A stretch of 64,000 bases of DNA from Cyprinodon diabolis (Eukaryota; Chordata; Actinopteri; Cyprinodontiformes; Cyprinodontidae). Positions within the stretch are counted from its first letter, which is position 1, and each line of letters opens with the position of its first letter. The notes below the pieces were generated by a model, which worked only from the letters and a program-made list of their open reading frames with translations, was not told where the DNA came from and did no database searches. Shown here piece after piece: positions 10,813 through 24,000 of this stretch. Location: contig CM060069.1 of NCBI GenBank assembly GCA_030533445.1, positions 5,991,924-6,055,923 of the forward strand. The letters are read 5' to 3'. The position numbers and the translations under genes are program-made.

Positions 10813-11697
10813 AGAATTATGTGAGCTATAGAATGCAGTGTCACCTTATCTTAAGCTCTGCAGAGAGCGATTGGGCCGTGATTCTCCTGGACCTCCAAAA
10901 CTGGGAGCATCCCTGAGGCATCTGCTGGACGCAGGGACACCGGCAGCTGGTTTTGGCTTTCCTAAGTAAATAATGCTCAGTGATCCGCCATGTTGAGGGG
11001 AAACTGACAATCAGCTTAAGTAATGTCATAGTGGAGTCTTTCGCTCACTGTGTGGATTGTTGTGGCTTGCAAGGAGAATTTCTGAAAAAATGTCAGACAA
11101 ACAAAACCAGATGAAACAGTTGATTTTTGCCACAGGTTTCACAGTAGGTGTGAATTCACCATCAGAGCGATTTCCCAGGAACATGCTACATTGAAGGATT
11201 TACTTGTAATTGTTGGGGTCAGTCGACTGTTCCCCATGAGAAAAGGTTCTCTTCTTGGGTTGGGGTTTAGGTTTAAGACAAAGGTGCGAATTGAGGTCGG
11301 GTAAGTTTAAGGGTTAGGCTCTTGTTTTGATTAGATTTAGGATTATTATCAGGGTTAGGGCATAGAAAGGGTTGAAAATCTCTCAAAATAAATAAAAGTC
11401 AGAAGGAGTCATCACATGGTCCTCACGACTTGCTGTAAGGGTAGAAGGTGTATGTGTGTTTTGATTTAGGCGTCCCTATGTTGCAGCAAACCTACAGAGA
11501 GAAGAGAAGAACTTCTATTTGACCTTCGCAGCTGCAAACGTGAAAACAAAGATAAGTTGCATGGAATATAATAAAACTTCAGACATTAGTGAATGCAAAA
11601 AGTCATTTCTACCAGTCGGATACAACAAATGAATCACAAAGTATTACTTTTACTTGTACAGGAAGAGGGGTTGTCTTCCCCTTGTTGCAGCACATCT
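10813..11697. other. Unassigned stretch upstream of the gypsy element
   Basis: No gene recognised. The last 5 bases (CATCT, 11,693-11,697) are the left copy of the retrotransposon target duplication. Confidence 0.5.
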
Positions 11698-12411
11698 TGT
11701 TGGGATCTGGAGATGTACCACCTTTCTCCAGCAGAGTGCGCTGTAGGTCTCCTGGGCTGGAGCCCTCCAGCACACCTGAGACGCATCTACTCATCAGGAG
11801 ACCTTCCCTTCATAAACAGCTGCCAGACCTTCCTTCGACGCCGCAGTGTTGACCTTAGTTTGGTTAGCAACCTGAGCCTCTGTTACCTGAAGAATCTAAG
11901 TTGTCTCTAAGTGAGAAAACTGGTTCTAACCTTCCTCTGTCTTTGCTCACAGGAAACCTGTCTCAAGCCTGAAGCTCTGGGTGAGCTTAACCTCCCTTCC
12001 AGCCCTGGTGAGCCAAACCTGAAAATTCCTATTTTGGATTTCCCCTGCTGCTCTCTGTGAAGAGCTGGAAACTCTGATCAAGGTCTGCCATTCAAAGTCA
12101 GAAGCTAGACGCTGCAGCTGCTTGAGTACTCTGCTGAACCAACAGTCTCTGGACCCAACGGTTCCCTCTCTCACAAGAGAAGCCTGGACCCCGTCAAGGT
12201 AGAATCAGAATTATCTAAAAGGACTCTTTAATCATCTGCCTGCCCAGTTAATCAAACTATCATCTCTGCAGACTTCAGTGAACCCAACCCGGACCTGTTC
12301 CAGATCCGGTTCATGTCTTTTGTGTCAAACATCTTTATTAAACTCTGTTAAACTTTTACCCAGCCTCCTTTGTGTTCTGCATGTGGGTTTGATATTAAAC
12401 CAATCATGACA
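11698..12411 (+). repeat. 5' LTR (714 bp)
   Basis: Begins TGTTGGGATCTGG and ends AATCATGACA (TG...CA ends). An ATTAAA signal lies near 12,338 and the LTR ends with the ATG that opens gag. It contains about 261 bp (roughly 11,967-12,227) that the 3' LTR lacks; the minus-strand relative at 51,446-52,164 also has this segment, so the 714-bp form is ancestral. Confidence 0.95.
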
Positions 12412-13468
12412 GAACACTGCGGCCAAACACAAAGCCCAGCAGATCACCTCCGGAGGAGGCTTGAGGAACAGGACGCTCAGATCCTTGGACATGTGCATAC
12501 CCTACCGTGAGTTACACACTAAAGTTGAACATCAGAACCAAATGCTACAAACGTTTGCCAGCTACATGGGAAATGCTAATGCCACGCCAGCAGTACGTCC
12601 TGTTCCGGATCCACTTCCGCCTCTAAGGTCACCGGCAGTGACGTCATTTCCTGAGTTCCGTCCAAGTCCGCCTGAAAGATTTTCAGGTAACCAAAGGGAT
12701 TGTAAAGGATTTTTGTTTCAATGTCGTTTACTTTTTGAGCACTCTCCCGGCAGTTTTCCGAATGATAGGAAAAAAATATCCTTCATTCTCTCTCAACTCA
12801 CTGGACGAGCTCTTGAATGGGCGGAGGCAAGGTTCTCTTCAGAGTCCAGTTTTTCTTGTACATTTTCCGAGTTCATATCTGAGTTTTCCCAAGTATTTAA
12901 CCACGACTCAGATAAAACAATTGATTCCCGAGCCCTGCTAAATTTAAAACAGGGAAATTCTACAGTGGCTGAGTTCTCCATTGACTTCCGGGTTAAAGCC
13001 GCAGCCTCAGGTTGGAATGAAAGTGCACTTAAGAGTGCTTATTTTAAGGCTTTAAATGATAACATCAAAGACGAACTAGCCACAATCGACGAACCAGCTA
13101 GTTTGGAGGACTTAATCCGTTTAACCATCAGGCTGGATAACAGACTCCGAACTAGAAATCACTCTAGACAAAGAAGTCTAAATTTTTCTGTGTCAGCTCC
13201 TGCATTTAACAATGCTTCTGTTTTTTCTGGACCCGCAGAACCCAGTTCCAAGCCAAAGTCTAAAAACCAGACTTTTTCTATGCCTGTCCAAGTCTCTCAC
13301 TCAGATGGAGCGGAGGTCGAACCCATGCAGATTGGACACACAAGGCTATCCCCTGAGGAAAGACAACGAAGATTTAGAGGCTATCTGTGTCTGTACTGTG
13401 GTGAGACTGGCCATTTCATTGCTTCCTGTCCGGCTAAGTCAAAAGCCAGGGCCCGTCAGAGGAATTGA
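12406..13468 (+). pseudogene. gag: Retrotransposon Gag, frameshifted
   Basis: Structural capsid/nucleocapsid protein. The likely start is the ATG at 12,406 inside the last bases of the 5' LTR (MTEHCGQ...); the relative at 51.4 kb keeps the same start. An extra base near 12,500-12,507 puts a TGA at 12,508 after 34 codons, and the rest continues in the +1 frame from 12,461. The main body has a capsid-like region (PERFSGNQRDCKGFLFQ, LTGRALEWAEARF, FSQVFNHD, LNLKQGNSTVAEFSI) and ends in one CCHC zinc knuckle (CLYCGETGHFIASC) that packages RNA. The frame ends at 13,468 and overlaps the protease frame by 4 bases, in the -1 relation expected for programmed frameshifting. Confidence 0.9.
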
Positions 13469-14022
13469 GGAGTCTGACGGGCAATCTGAAAACTGAAAAA
13501 ACTCCTCATCTGATGTTGCCTGCTACTCTTTTTTTCTCCAACCAGAATCTCAGCTTGTCGGCTTTCATTGACTCTGGGTGTGAAAGAAATCTCATTGATT
13601 CAGATCTGGTCCAGCAATTAAATATTGAGACTGTCCCTTTATCTAAGCCTCTCAGAGTATCTGCTATTGATGGAAAGAAGCTTCATCAAGTCACTCATCA
13701 GACACAACCTCTAGAACTTTTAATCTCTGGAAACCATCGTGAAACATTAACGTTTTTTGTTTTTCCTTCTGCATGCTCCCCTCTGGTGCTGGGATTCGAG
13801 TGGCTGGAATGTCATAACCCCCATATCAACTGGGCTGAACGCCACATTGAGTCTTGGTCCACTTCCTGTCACGAGTCATGCCTTCGTTCTGCGGCTCCTG
13901 CTATTCAGTCCCCTAGAGGTAGGGGGGAGATGGACTCTCCTGACCTTACTTCTGTTCCTCCCGAGTATCATGATCTGGCACCAGTCTTCAGTAAGGTCAG
14001 TTCCACCTCTCAGACCATATGA
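13465..14022 (+). pseudogene. pol: Retrotransposon protease region (Pol N-terminus)
   Basis: Aspartic protease domain: the catalytic triad appears as IDSGCERNLID, followed by the hydrophobic LVLGFEWL segment. It is in the -1 frame relative to gag. The frame should continue into reverse transcriptase but shifts near 13,995-14,005 and stops at 14,020-14,022, so the RT lies in another frame. One small indel accounts for this. Confidence 0.85.
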
Positions 14023-16771
14023 CTGCGCCATAGATTTACTACCAGGAGCCCCCCTTCCCAGCAGTAGACTATATAACATCTCCAAACCTGAACGCGAGAC
14101 CATGGAAAAATATATCAATGAGTCTCTAGCTGCTGGAATTATTCGTCCATCATCATCTCCTCTCGGTGCTGGTTTCTTTTTTGTGGGTAAAAAAGATGGT
14201 TCCCTAAGACCCTGTATAGATTACAGAGGCTTAAATCAGATAACCGTCAAAAATAAGTACCCCCTACCATTACTGGCATCAGCTTTTGAACCTGTTCAGG
14301 GTGCAACAGTGTTCACTAAACTCGATTTGAGAAACGCATATCACCTCCTTAGAATAAGAGAAGGAGACGAATGGAAGACAGCCTTTAAGACCCCCTTAGG
14401 CCAATTTGAGTATTTGGTCATGCCTTTTGATCTCACCAACGCTCCTGCTTGCTTCCAAGCTATTGTCAATGATGTTCTCAGAGATTTTTTGAACGTATTC
14501 TTTTTTGTGTACATTGATGATATTTTGATCTACTCCAAGAGCCTCTCTGACCACAAGAAACACGTTTGTCTAGTTCTTTAGAGACTTTTGGAAAACAAAC
14601 TCTTTGTGAAAGCAGAAAAATGTGAATTTCACCAACCATCTGTCACTTTTTTAGGGTTTGTGCTCGAGGGCGGGCAGGTGAAGCCATCCGAAGACAAGAT
14701 AAAGGCAGTTCTGGACTGGCCGACACCTGAAAACCGCAAACAGCTTCAAAGATTCCTTGGGTTTGCAAACTTTTACAGACGCTTCATAAGGAACTATAGT
14801 CAAACAGCTCTACCTCTCACAACTCTGACTTCTGTGAAGAAGACCTTTCAATGGACACCTGAAGCCCAGAACGCTTTTGATAAATTAAAAACCCTGTTTT
14901 TCAGAGCACCCATCCTTATCCAGCCAGATCCCTCCAAGCAGTTTATCTTAGAGGTGGACGCATCTGACTCCGGTGTTGGAGCTGTTTTATCTCAGCAATC
15001 TGACTCAGACCAAAAAACTCACCCCTGTGCTTTTTTTTCACGTAGACTCTCACCAGCGGAGCAAAATTATGATGTTGGAGACCGAGAACTTCTTGCCATT
15101 AAACTCGCCCTTGAGGAATGGAGACACTGGCTCGAGGGGGCTGAGCATCCAGTATTGGTTTGGACAGACCACAAAAACCTGGCTTATCTCCAATCGGCAA
15201 AACGATCCAACCCACGTCACTCTAGATGGTCATTATTCTTTTCTCGTTTCAACCTCATCATTTCTTACAGACCTGGTTCCAAGAACGTCAAGCCCGATTC
15301 TCTCTCTCGTCTGTACTCCACTGATCAACCTGAGACACCCGAGCCTGTTCTTCCTGCCTCCTGTACTGTTGGAGTTGTCTCCTGGGAGATCACTGATCTC
15401 ATCAACTCTGCCCTAGCCTCTGAACCCGACCCAGGTAACGGCCCTCCAAATAAAACTTATGTTCCATCTTCCGTCAGATCCCGACTGATCCAGTGGATGC
15501 ATGCAGCTAAATTCTCCGCCCATCCTGGAGTAAGCAGAACCATTGCCCTCATTACAAGACGTTTCTGCTGGCCATCACTTCACAAAGACGTTAAGGAGTA
15601 CGTTTTGGCATGTCCCATCTGCGCCAGAAACAAGACCTTTCATCAACCACCTTCTGGCCTGCTGCATCCTCTACCTGTTCCAACCCGTCCTTGGTCTCAT
15701 ATCGCCGTAGATTTTGTCACAGGTCTCCCGGTTTCCAGAGGTATGTCCACCATTTTAACCATCGTCGACCGTTTTTCCAAGGCCTGTCACTTAATTCCCC
15801 TCAGGAAACTTCCCACTGCTTTCCAGACGGCCCAGCTTCTCGTGAAGCATGTTTTCCGACTCCATGGTATTCCACAAGAAATCCTCTCTGATCGTGGTCC
15901 TCAGTTCATCTCACAGGTCTGGAAAGCTTTCTGTTCTGCATTAAACTGTAAATCCTCCCTCACCTCTGGTTATCACCCACAGTCTAACGGGCAGACGGAG
16001 AGGATGAATCAACAACTAGAATCCACTCTCCGCTGCCTAACATCCAATAACCCTACTGACTGGAGTCAGTTTCTGACCTGGATCGAGTACGCCCATAACT
16101 CATTGAAATCCGCTTCTACTGGTTTATCCCCGTTCCTAGTTTCCATTGGTTATCAGCCTCCACTTTTCCCTGCAGACGAGAGAGAGATAACGGTTAGATC
16201 AGACCATCACCACATCCGCCGTTGTCAGCGCATCTGGAAGGACACCATCACCAGCCTCAACCACTCATCTGCTTCTACAAAACGCTTCGCAGATTCTAAG
16301 AGACGTCCTGCCCCTGACTATACCGTAGGCCAAGAGGTTTGGTTGTCAACACGTGACATTCCCCTCAAAGCCATGTCTAAGAAGCTGTCACCCCGGTTCA
16401 TCGGCCCATATAAAATTGCCCAAATAATCAACCCCTCTGCTGTCCGCCTGCACCTGCCACCGAATCTCCGCATCCATCCTACGTTCCATGTCTCCCAAGT
16501 CAAACCTGTCATTACTAGCTCCCTGTGCCCACCATCCGACTCCCCTCCACCCGCCCTGGACATCGACGGCCATCCGGCCTACACAGTTTGCCGGATCGTG
16601 GACTCCCGTCGGCGAGGTCGCGGATGGCAGTACCTCGTCGACTGGGAGGGCTACGTTCCGGAGGACCGCACCTGGGTTCCTGGCTCATACATCCTCGATC
16701 CGTCCCTGATCGAGGAGTATGAGAGTTCCCTCCCGTCCACTTCCTCGGGACCGCCAAGAGGCAGTCGTTGA
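14003..16771 (+). pseudogene. pol: Pol: RT, RNase H, integrase, chromodomain (one stop)
   Basis: One frame over about 2.77 kb, broken only by TAG at 14,579-14,581. [29 protein letters not shown], the active-site [11 protein letters not shown], and [14 protein letters not shown]. RNase [40 protein letters not shown]. Integrase: the HHCC zinc finger (H...H...CPICARNK), core DDE residues in [17 protein letters not shown] and [13 protein letters not shown], then a GPY/F-type module (PRFIGPYKI). The C-terminus has a chromodomain ([25 protein letters not shown], split here for naming only), which in chromoviruses directs integration to modified chromatin. Family-typical length; inactive because of the stop and the upstream frameshifts. 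Confidence 0.93.
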
Positions 16772-16782
16772 GAGGGGGGTAC
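16771..16782 (+). promoter_or_regulatory. Polypurine tract
   Basis: AGAGGGGGGTAC immediately precedes the 3' LTR; purine-rich tracts at this position prime plus-strand DNA synthesis in LTR elements. Confidence 0.85.
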
Positions 16783-17235
16783 TGTTGGGATCTGGAGATG
16801 TACCACCTTTCTCCAGCAGAGTGCGCTGTAGGTCTCCTGAGCTGGAGCCCTCCAGCACACCTGAGACGCATCTACTCATCAGGAGACCTTCCCTTCATAA
16901 ACAGCTGCCAGACCTTCCTTCGACGCCGCAGTGTTGACCTTAGTTTGGTTAGCAACCTGAGCCTCTGTTACCTGAAAGAATCTAAGTTGTCTCTATGTGA
17001 GAAAACTGGTTCTAACCTTCCTCTGTCTTTGCTCACAGGAAACCTGTCTCAAGCCTGATCTGCCTGCCCAACTAATCAAACTATCATCTCTGCAGACTTC
17101 AGTGAACCCAACCCGGACCTGTTCCAGATCCAGTTCATGTCTTTTGTGTCAAACATCTTTATTAAACTCTGTTAAACTTTTACCCAGCCTCCTTTGTGTT
17201 CTGCATGTGGGTTTGATATTAAACCAATCATGACA
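16783..17235 (+). repeat. 3' LTR (453 bp, internal deletion)
   Basis: Starts TGTTGGGATCTGG, ends AATCATGACA. It is nearly identical to the 5' LTR but lacks about 261 bp: the join is CAAGCCTGA|TCTGCCTGCCC. Right target duplication CATCT follows. Confidence 0.95.
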
Positions 17236-17696
17236 CATCTATCGTGCATCATCTATCTCAGAAGTGTATTTGCTCTCTTCATTGCTCCCTGTCTCATAAT
17301 ATAAATCCTCAAGGCAATGTCTGCTATCATAACAGTGATTTTATCTCCCGTCTGTGTTCAGCCCCCCATGCTATCCCCTTCCTTGTTAACCTCCGGTGCT
17401 ATTTAGGGGTTTTTCTATATCTTTGTCCATTCCATGCTGTTGTTATTGTCTTCTATAGAATCTGGTGCATTCAAGTTTTGTTTGCTTCACCAGACGGTCA
17501 TAACTGCCAGCTGAATAGAAATCCATGACAGATATATTTAGATTTCCTATCCAAAGAGATTTTGTTACAGCCCTTTTGTAAAACATATCAATAGGAAATG
17601 AGTAAAGCTAAGCCGCTCATTTGTTGATCCCTCAAATGGTTTATTTGAATGTCTTCTGCAAACAAGAAACTGATGGAATTTGGAGAGGGGTCTGGC

Positions 17697-17775
17697 TGCA
17701 GACCTGCACTGTCAGGACCCTGCGTTACAGACCTGCACAATGCGGTCTCCTACACTGTCAGGGCTGGATATTTAT
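17697..17775 (+). repeat. Inverted repeat arm, partner at 18,945-19,066
   Basis: TGCAGACCTGCACTGTCAGG and the following GTTACAGAC.TGCAC and GGTCTCCT..CTGTCAG segments recur in reverse complement near 19,066-18,990. I count about 38 of 42 matches in the outer part. Probably two opposed copies of one dispersed repeat. Confidence 0.7.
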
Positions 17776-18049
17776 TCCTGACGTTTTATTCAAAGCCTGC
17801 GGGAATAGCGCATGTGTGCTGCTGGATTTTATGAGAAATAAATAAATGTGCCTTTTCCCTATTTTTCCCCACTGAAAGACCAAGAAAACTGTGTTTTATC
17901 ATATCATTTTTGGACGATTTTCTTTTGCTTTGTACATTATGTGTCTCTTACAGAAGCTTGTTTCAATTGTGAATTGTGAAGTTAAAGGAAAATATTCAAA
18001 ATTCAAACTTTTGAAAGTATTTTAAATATAAAATTTTTACATACTGTTC

Positions 18050-18126
18050 AATAAATGATAAGTGTTTTTAATTCAGAGTAATTTTTATTTGAATGTGCTT
18101 TACTGGAGGCATCCATGTTTGTCAAA
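18050..18126 (+). repeat. Dispersed repeat Y, copy 1
   Basis: Segment with TTTTACTGGAGGCATC-type core (here GCTTTACTGGAGGCATCC, then ATGTTTGTCA) that recurs at 62,757-62,835 in the same orientation. Class unknown. Confidence 0.65.
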
Positions 18127-18525
18127 GAACACTGCTGCCACCTACTGGTTTGTGACGTCACGGTGCGGTATCGGCTGTTGATCAAGTCCCAGTGCTGTAT
18201 CTGGTGTTTGTCACAACGCGCTATTATCCAAGTCATCTTGAAAACATTCTTCTTCCAAATGTTGGCTACATATTACGTGTTTTTTCTCTGGCTAGAAGTT
18301 CGATGGCAAATCCTCCCTCTTCAATTTGGCGATCCAACGACGAACCCGTCTGTTGAGGATCAGGAATCGGACGAGTTATTAATCCGGAAAAGCCGAATCT
18401 GAGAATATATTGCCGACTTTACTGCAGTCTCATGATAGTGTCTCTGCTCTGCTGCAGTACAGCGCTGAAAAAACTTCAGTTATATTTTCCAACAAGTATA
18501 TAAGGCAGATATTCATTATTGTATA

Positions 18526-18532
<7 letters not shown>

Positions 18533-18592
<60 letters not shown>
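18533..18592. repeat. (TA)n microsatellite
   Basis: About 30 uninterrupted TA units. Confidence 0.97.
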
Positions 18593-18593
<1 letters not shown>

Positions 18594-18944
18594 TTTTCAG
18601 TATTTATATCTCTGGGCTTTCTAGTGTCAAACCTTTTTTATATGCATTTAAGTTGCTTCTTTCTTTAGATTACGCACTATATATAATATTAGCATGAAAG
18701 GGAAACATAAAACTCAAAAAGACTAGAAATAGCTCATGAAAGAAGTGTAGGATCGCATTTCCAGCACAGATCGGGCACAGAGGAGTGATAAAACAAAAAG
18801 GATTTAAAAGCATCAATTTTCTCAGGAAATGCATTATTAACCTTTAACACAGTATAGTTTAGTAAAGTCACTAATTTTAGGAAGGGAAAATAAACCTACG
18901 TATATCTGGTTGCGCAAATGAGCTGATGGTATGAATCGGGTAGG

Positions 18945-19066
18945 GACAAGGCTTCGAATCAACTGCTTTTACTTTGAAAGGCTTCGAATAAACTTCTGGT
19001 TCTGACAGCCAAGGAGACCTCGAAGTGCATGTCTGTAACAGAGGATCCTGACAGTGCAGGTCTGCA
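18945..19066 (-). repeat. Inverted repeat arm, partner at 17,697-17,775
   Basis: Reverse complement partner of the 17.7-kb arm. It also holds a short direct repeat of GGCTTCGAATCAAC / GGCTTCGAATAAAC. Confidence 0.65.
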
Positions 19067-20789
19067 CTACAAAATGTCACCTCTGTATGGAGTAAAATTT
19101 CTTTCAGTATTCTTAGAAGCATAAAAAAGCATTTTGGAAATGAAAATTTGAAAAATATATGGATGGATGGATGGATTAATGTTTTTTTAGGGCAAATTTA
19201 TTGTATTCTTAGATATATATTTTTTCTATAAGTTTTTTAAATTGTATTTTTTTTACTTTTATATATTTTAAGGTTTTGTTTAATATACAGAATTTGTTTT
19301 TATCTTTTTCACAATGACTTTTACCAGTTACATTGTTTTTAAGTTGCATTTGACAGTTAGTTATTCTTCAACTATATGGAGGGTATTGAGTTCCATTATT
19401 GTCGTTAAGCTCAATTTTTATTGGATTCAATTTGTAAAACACAACCTGAAAAAGAGAAATTTGAGAAAAGAATAATAAAATAAATATAGAATCTGTTAAA
19501 AAGAAACAAATATAACAAAAAATAGGAAAAAATAAATAAACACATAAAATAGCAAAGTTACTATCAAAAACCTTTTGGATTATGACATTTTCAAACTGTC
19601 ATTTCTGGATTAAATTTTTTTTATCTTTTTTAATTTCCATTTAAAAAAATAATTTTTTTGCTTGCAACAATGATGATACAAAATTCCCTCCATAATCTTA
19701 GAGATATCAGAGCAGTAGGGCAGATTTTAGCTGGAGAGGACGTGGTTGATGTGTATTTATTACTTTTGATTAAGAAAGACATTCTAAACTGCTGGTTGAG
19801 ATCAGAATATCAATTTGAGTTTTCTGTCTGAGTGGCACGAAAACTGGCCCCCGACACGTCATCTCGTCAAAGTGCTTCAGAGTACATTGGCACAATCAAG
19901 CGTATCAGTCGTCAAGCCTTTTCAAAGGTTAATATTTCAGTTCCTTTTTGCTTCAAAGCGTACACTAAGCCAGAGCTCTGCAGCAGCTATCTATCTGCCT
20001 TTGATATGAGGACGAAGCTGAAGCAGCTCTCTGGATGCTTTCGACAAACCGTGTCTGTTTGTGTGATAATCCACGGCGCTCAGAGAGACACTGATAGCTG
20101 CGTCTGTCACACTGTCGAGTCGCTGCATTTATACCTCCACTCGAGCAGCTCTAATAGAGCTGCACAGGCGAAACCAACGCCGTGGAATAAAGACAGGATG
20201 TATCACTTTTCCTCGGCCAGCCGCTGCCTGTGCTTGGCACTCGATGAATCAGACATGCTATGCTCCACCAGCCGGTCCACGGTTTGATTGATTGATTCCT
20301 GTCACAGGGAGGCCAGGATTCTCATAAAAGCAAAGCCCCCATGGAGCATTTGAAAAATTCTGGTCCAAATGTTTTGCGGTGGAGATGAATATTAAGTGTG
20401 AGGCGAGACGCTAGGCCATCATTCAAACCTGAATCCTCCCCGCAGGACGATGGCTGCCAGTCAGGCTCTGTGATAATGGCATGTTGATTAAGAAACAGTT
20501 TGGTAGAAGAATTCATTAAAAAGCTTTTTCTGGTTTTCAAGGATCGATCTTTAAAAAGTGTGTGGTACTCTATTGTTTGCTCTCTTGCTCTGGAGTGATA
20601 ACTGATATCAAGGAGTGAATTTCCTGGAAACAGTAGGAGAGCTGGGGTTTTAAATCAACAGTGTTTTTTTGGACTCTTTTAATGTTTCCGTCAGTAAAAC
20701 CACCAACTTCATCAAAATACAGTGTTATATTGATTAGCTTGTTTGATAATACAGTGTATATATATATATTTTTCACAAAACAGTTTCAA
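19067..20789. other. Unassigned stretch
   Basis: AT-rich to about 19,780, with a short (GGAT)n at 19,159-19,176. The part 19,800-20,530 is less AT-rich and holds a 151-codon plus-strand frame (19,832-20,287) with no domain I recognise; I do not call it a gene. Near 20,625-20,655 the phrase GAAACAGTAGGAGAGCTGGGG matches blocks in the TA complex at 22.3-22.7 kb. Confidence 0.45.
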
Positions 20790-20945
20790 TTCCTTTCCAT
20801 TTATTTATATAAACTGAGACAGTTCAATCAGATCATCAGTCAGATTGGTTCAAAATTTTATAGCTAAGAGAAACCAGCTGACTGAATCCAGTCATTAACT
20901 TTGTAAGATTAACTCCTCCTGGATGAGCATAGAGACAGTACGCTG
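20790..20945 (-). mobile_element. L2 3' tail fragment
   Basis: ATTTATTTATATAAACTGAGAC, then GTTCAATCAGATCAT and AACCAGCTGACTGAATCCAGTCATT, parallel the reverse-complemented L2 3' ends at 5.4 and 50.6 kb. Short and diverged. Confidence 0.65.
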
Positions 20946-20954
20946 GAAATATCA

Positions 20955-21112
20955 AAATCTAGATATATATTTTTTTCTTAAAATAAGTGCATTTGTTCTT
21001 GGATAAAGGAGACATTTTACCAATGAAACAAGGCAATTTACACTTAAAATAAGAACATTGCATATTATTTTAAGAGTTAAAATACTGTTGCCCTGCATCT
21101 CTGTACATTGGA
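20955..21112. repeat. Dispersed MITE-like repeat Z, copy 1
   Basis: Matches 53,785-54,075: AAATCTAGATA, TTTTCTTAAAATAAGTGCATTTGTTC, GGAGACATTTTACCAATGAAACAAG, CAATTTACACTTAAAATAAG, ATTTTAAGAGTTAAAA (quoted here as separate short pieces). Recurrent TTAAAATAAG / CTTATTTTAAG motifs in both orientations suggest a small palindromic DNA element. Confidence 0.65.
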
Positions 21113-21218
21113 AATCATAACTGCTTCAAATATTTCATTCGTCTTTTTTGGTCTGGTAACCGAAGGGGTTCGGCGGAGTGGCGCCTAACCACCTGAAATT
21201 AAACTTGCTGTTTATATA

Positions 21219-22291
21219 CAGGGGTTGACGTTAAGGATTTTTACCACTTGCCTTTTAGGCAAGTGACTTTCACATTTAATTTCCCCCAAAATAATTTTTA
21301 CTTGCCCAGTATAATGCTTGATAAATATAGTTCCTAATATTAATTTTTGTATATATATCAATGAAACATGTTTGTTTTTTAAATGTTTTTGTAATTCAGT
21401 ATTTTTTAAGTTTCCAGGTTCCTGGTGTGTATATGCATGCGTCAGATAATGAACTCAATCCTACATTACCGTGTTAACATGCTTTTCAATCCTTCCTGCA
21501 CATTCTTTTCAAACTAAACATTGCTTTAAACTGTTGTATACTTGGAAAAAAATAAATTGTAATGTTAAAAATCTAAAAAAAAAAAAACTTGACAGGTTAA
21601 AAACTTCAGATAAATCACAAGACAGAAGTCAATGTCACAAATGAATAACTTTTATTTTAGAGTCACTGTATGTTTATACAAGATAATACCATTAATAAAA
21701 TGTGACTTTTCTAGAGAATCATCATACATAGTTATTTTATTCAGGGTTTCCACAGTCTTACATCATTTCAGAATTCCCTAACTTTAAACTGACTCAGGAT
21801 TAGTTTTCCCTGACAAAATAAATGCAGCAACAAGACAATAATAATAACATAACAGGTCACCAATTTTAACATGTTTAGCTCTATAACATTTAAATGCACC
21901 TCTCCAATGTCTAAGAGAAAAAAATTTAATGAAAATTTTTTAATGTATGACCACTGTACACAAGACTGCCATATGATAGCGCTTTCTAGCTTGTTTGTTG
22001 TTTTGGTAACTACATCAAAATTACCGCTAGGTGGACAAAATCAGGCCATCTGGCGGAAAAACACCCGGCTTTTTCAAATCATGCAAGAATGTGTACAAAA
22101 CAACAAAAATAGCGCCGACAACGCTTCTGGGTCGTTTTCATCGAATGTCGGTGTTTTAAAGTAATTTTGAGTGATAAATACATTTTTTTTGCGATCATTG
22201 CCCGGCGGGCGAATGCAATGAAATTTGTACTCTCCCAACAATAAAAACTACTTGCCCCGGGAGATCGGGCGATGGTTAACATCGAGCCCTG
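21219..22291. mobile_element. DNA transposon-like element with CAGGG ends (about 1.07 kb)
   Basis: The left end CAGGGGTTGACGTTAAGGAT and right end CGATGGTTAACATCGAGCCCTG form imperfect inverted repeats (CAGGG.T.GA.GTTAA). No transposase frame is visible. The flanks are TA-rich, so a target duplication cannot be resolved. A hAT-type MITE is my best guess. Confidence 0.6.

Positions 22292-24000
<1,709 letters not shown>

Larger units (their letters stand above)
11698..17235 (+). mobile_element. Sushi-like Ty3/gypsy chromovirus retrotransposon (5538 bp)
   Basis: Complete in layout: 5' LTR, gag with zinc knuckle, protease, reverse transcriptase, RNase H, integrase with C-terminal chromodomain, polypurine tract and 3' LTR. 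The flanks carry a 5-bp target duplication CATCT (11,693-11,697 and 17,236-17,240). The integrase and RT sequence style is that of the vertebrate sushi/Tf1 group (recognition from memory). It is inactive: a gag frameshift near 12,505, a PR-RT frameshift near 14,000 and an in-frame TAG at 14,579. I see about six LTR-LTR differences over the shared 453 bp, so insertion was fairly recent. Confidence 0.95.
17241..18532. other. Unassigned stretch with repeat pieces
   Basis: No gene recognised. It contains one arm of an inverted repeat pair (17,697-17,775) and a copy of a dispersed repeat (18,050-18,126), listed separately. Confidence 0.5.

Noticed and set aside
11230..11360. TTAGGG-like pieces as interstitial telomere repeat
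   Set aside because: Only isolated GGTTAG/GGGTTAGGG pieces, no tandem run.
19832..20287. 151-codon frame as a host gene
   Set aside because: No recognised domain, no splice context or homology I can name; the length is compatible with chance.
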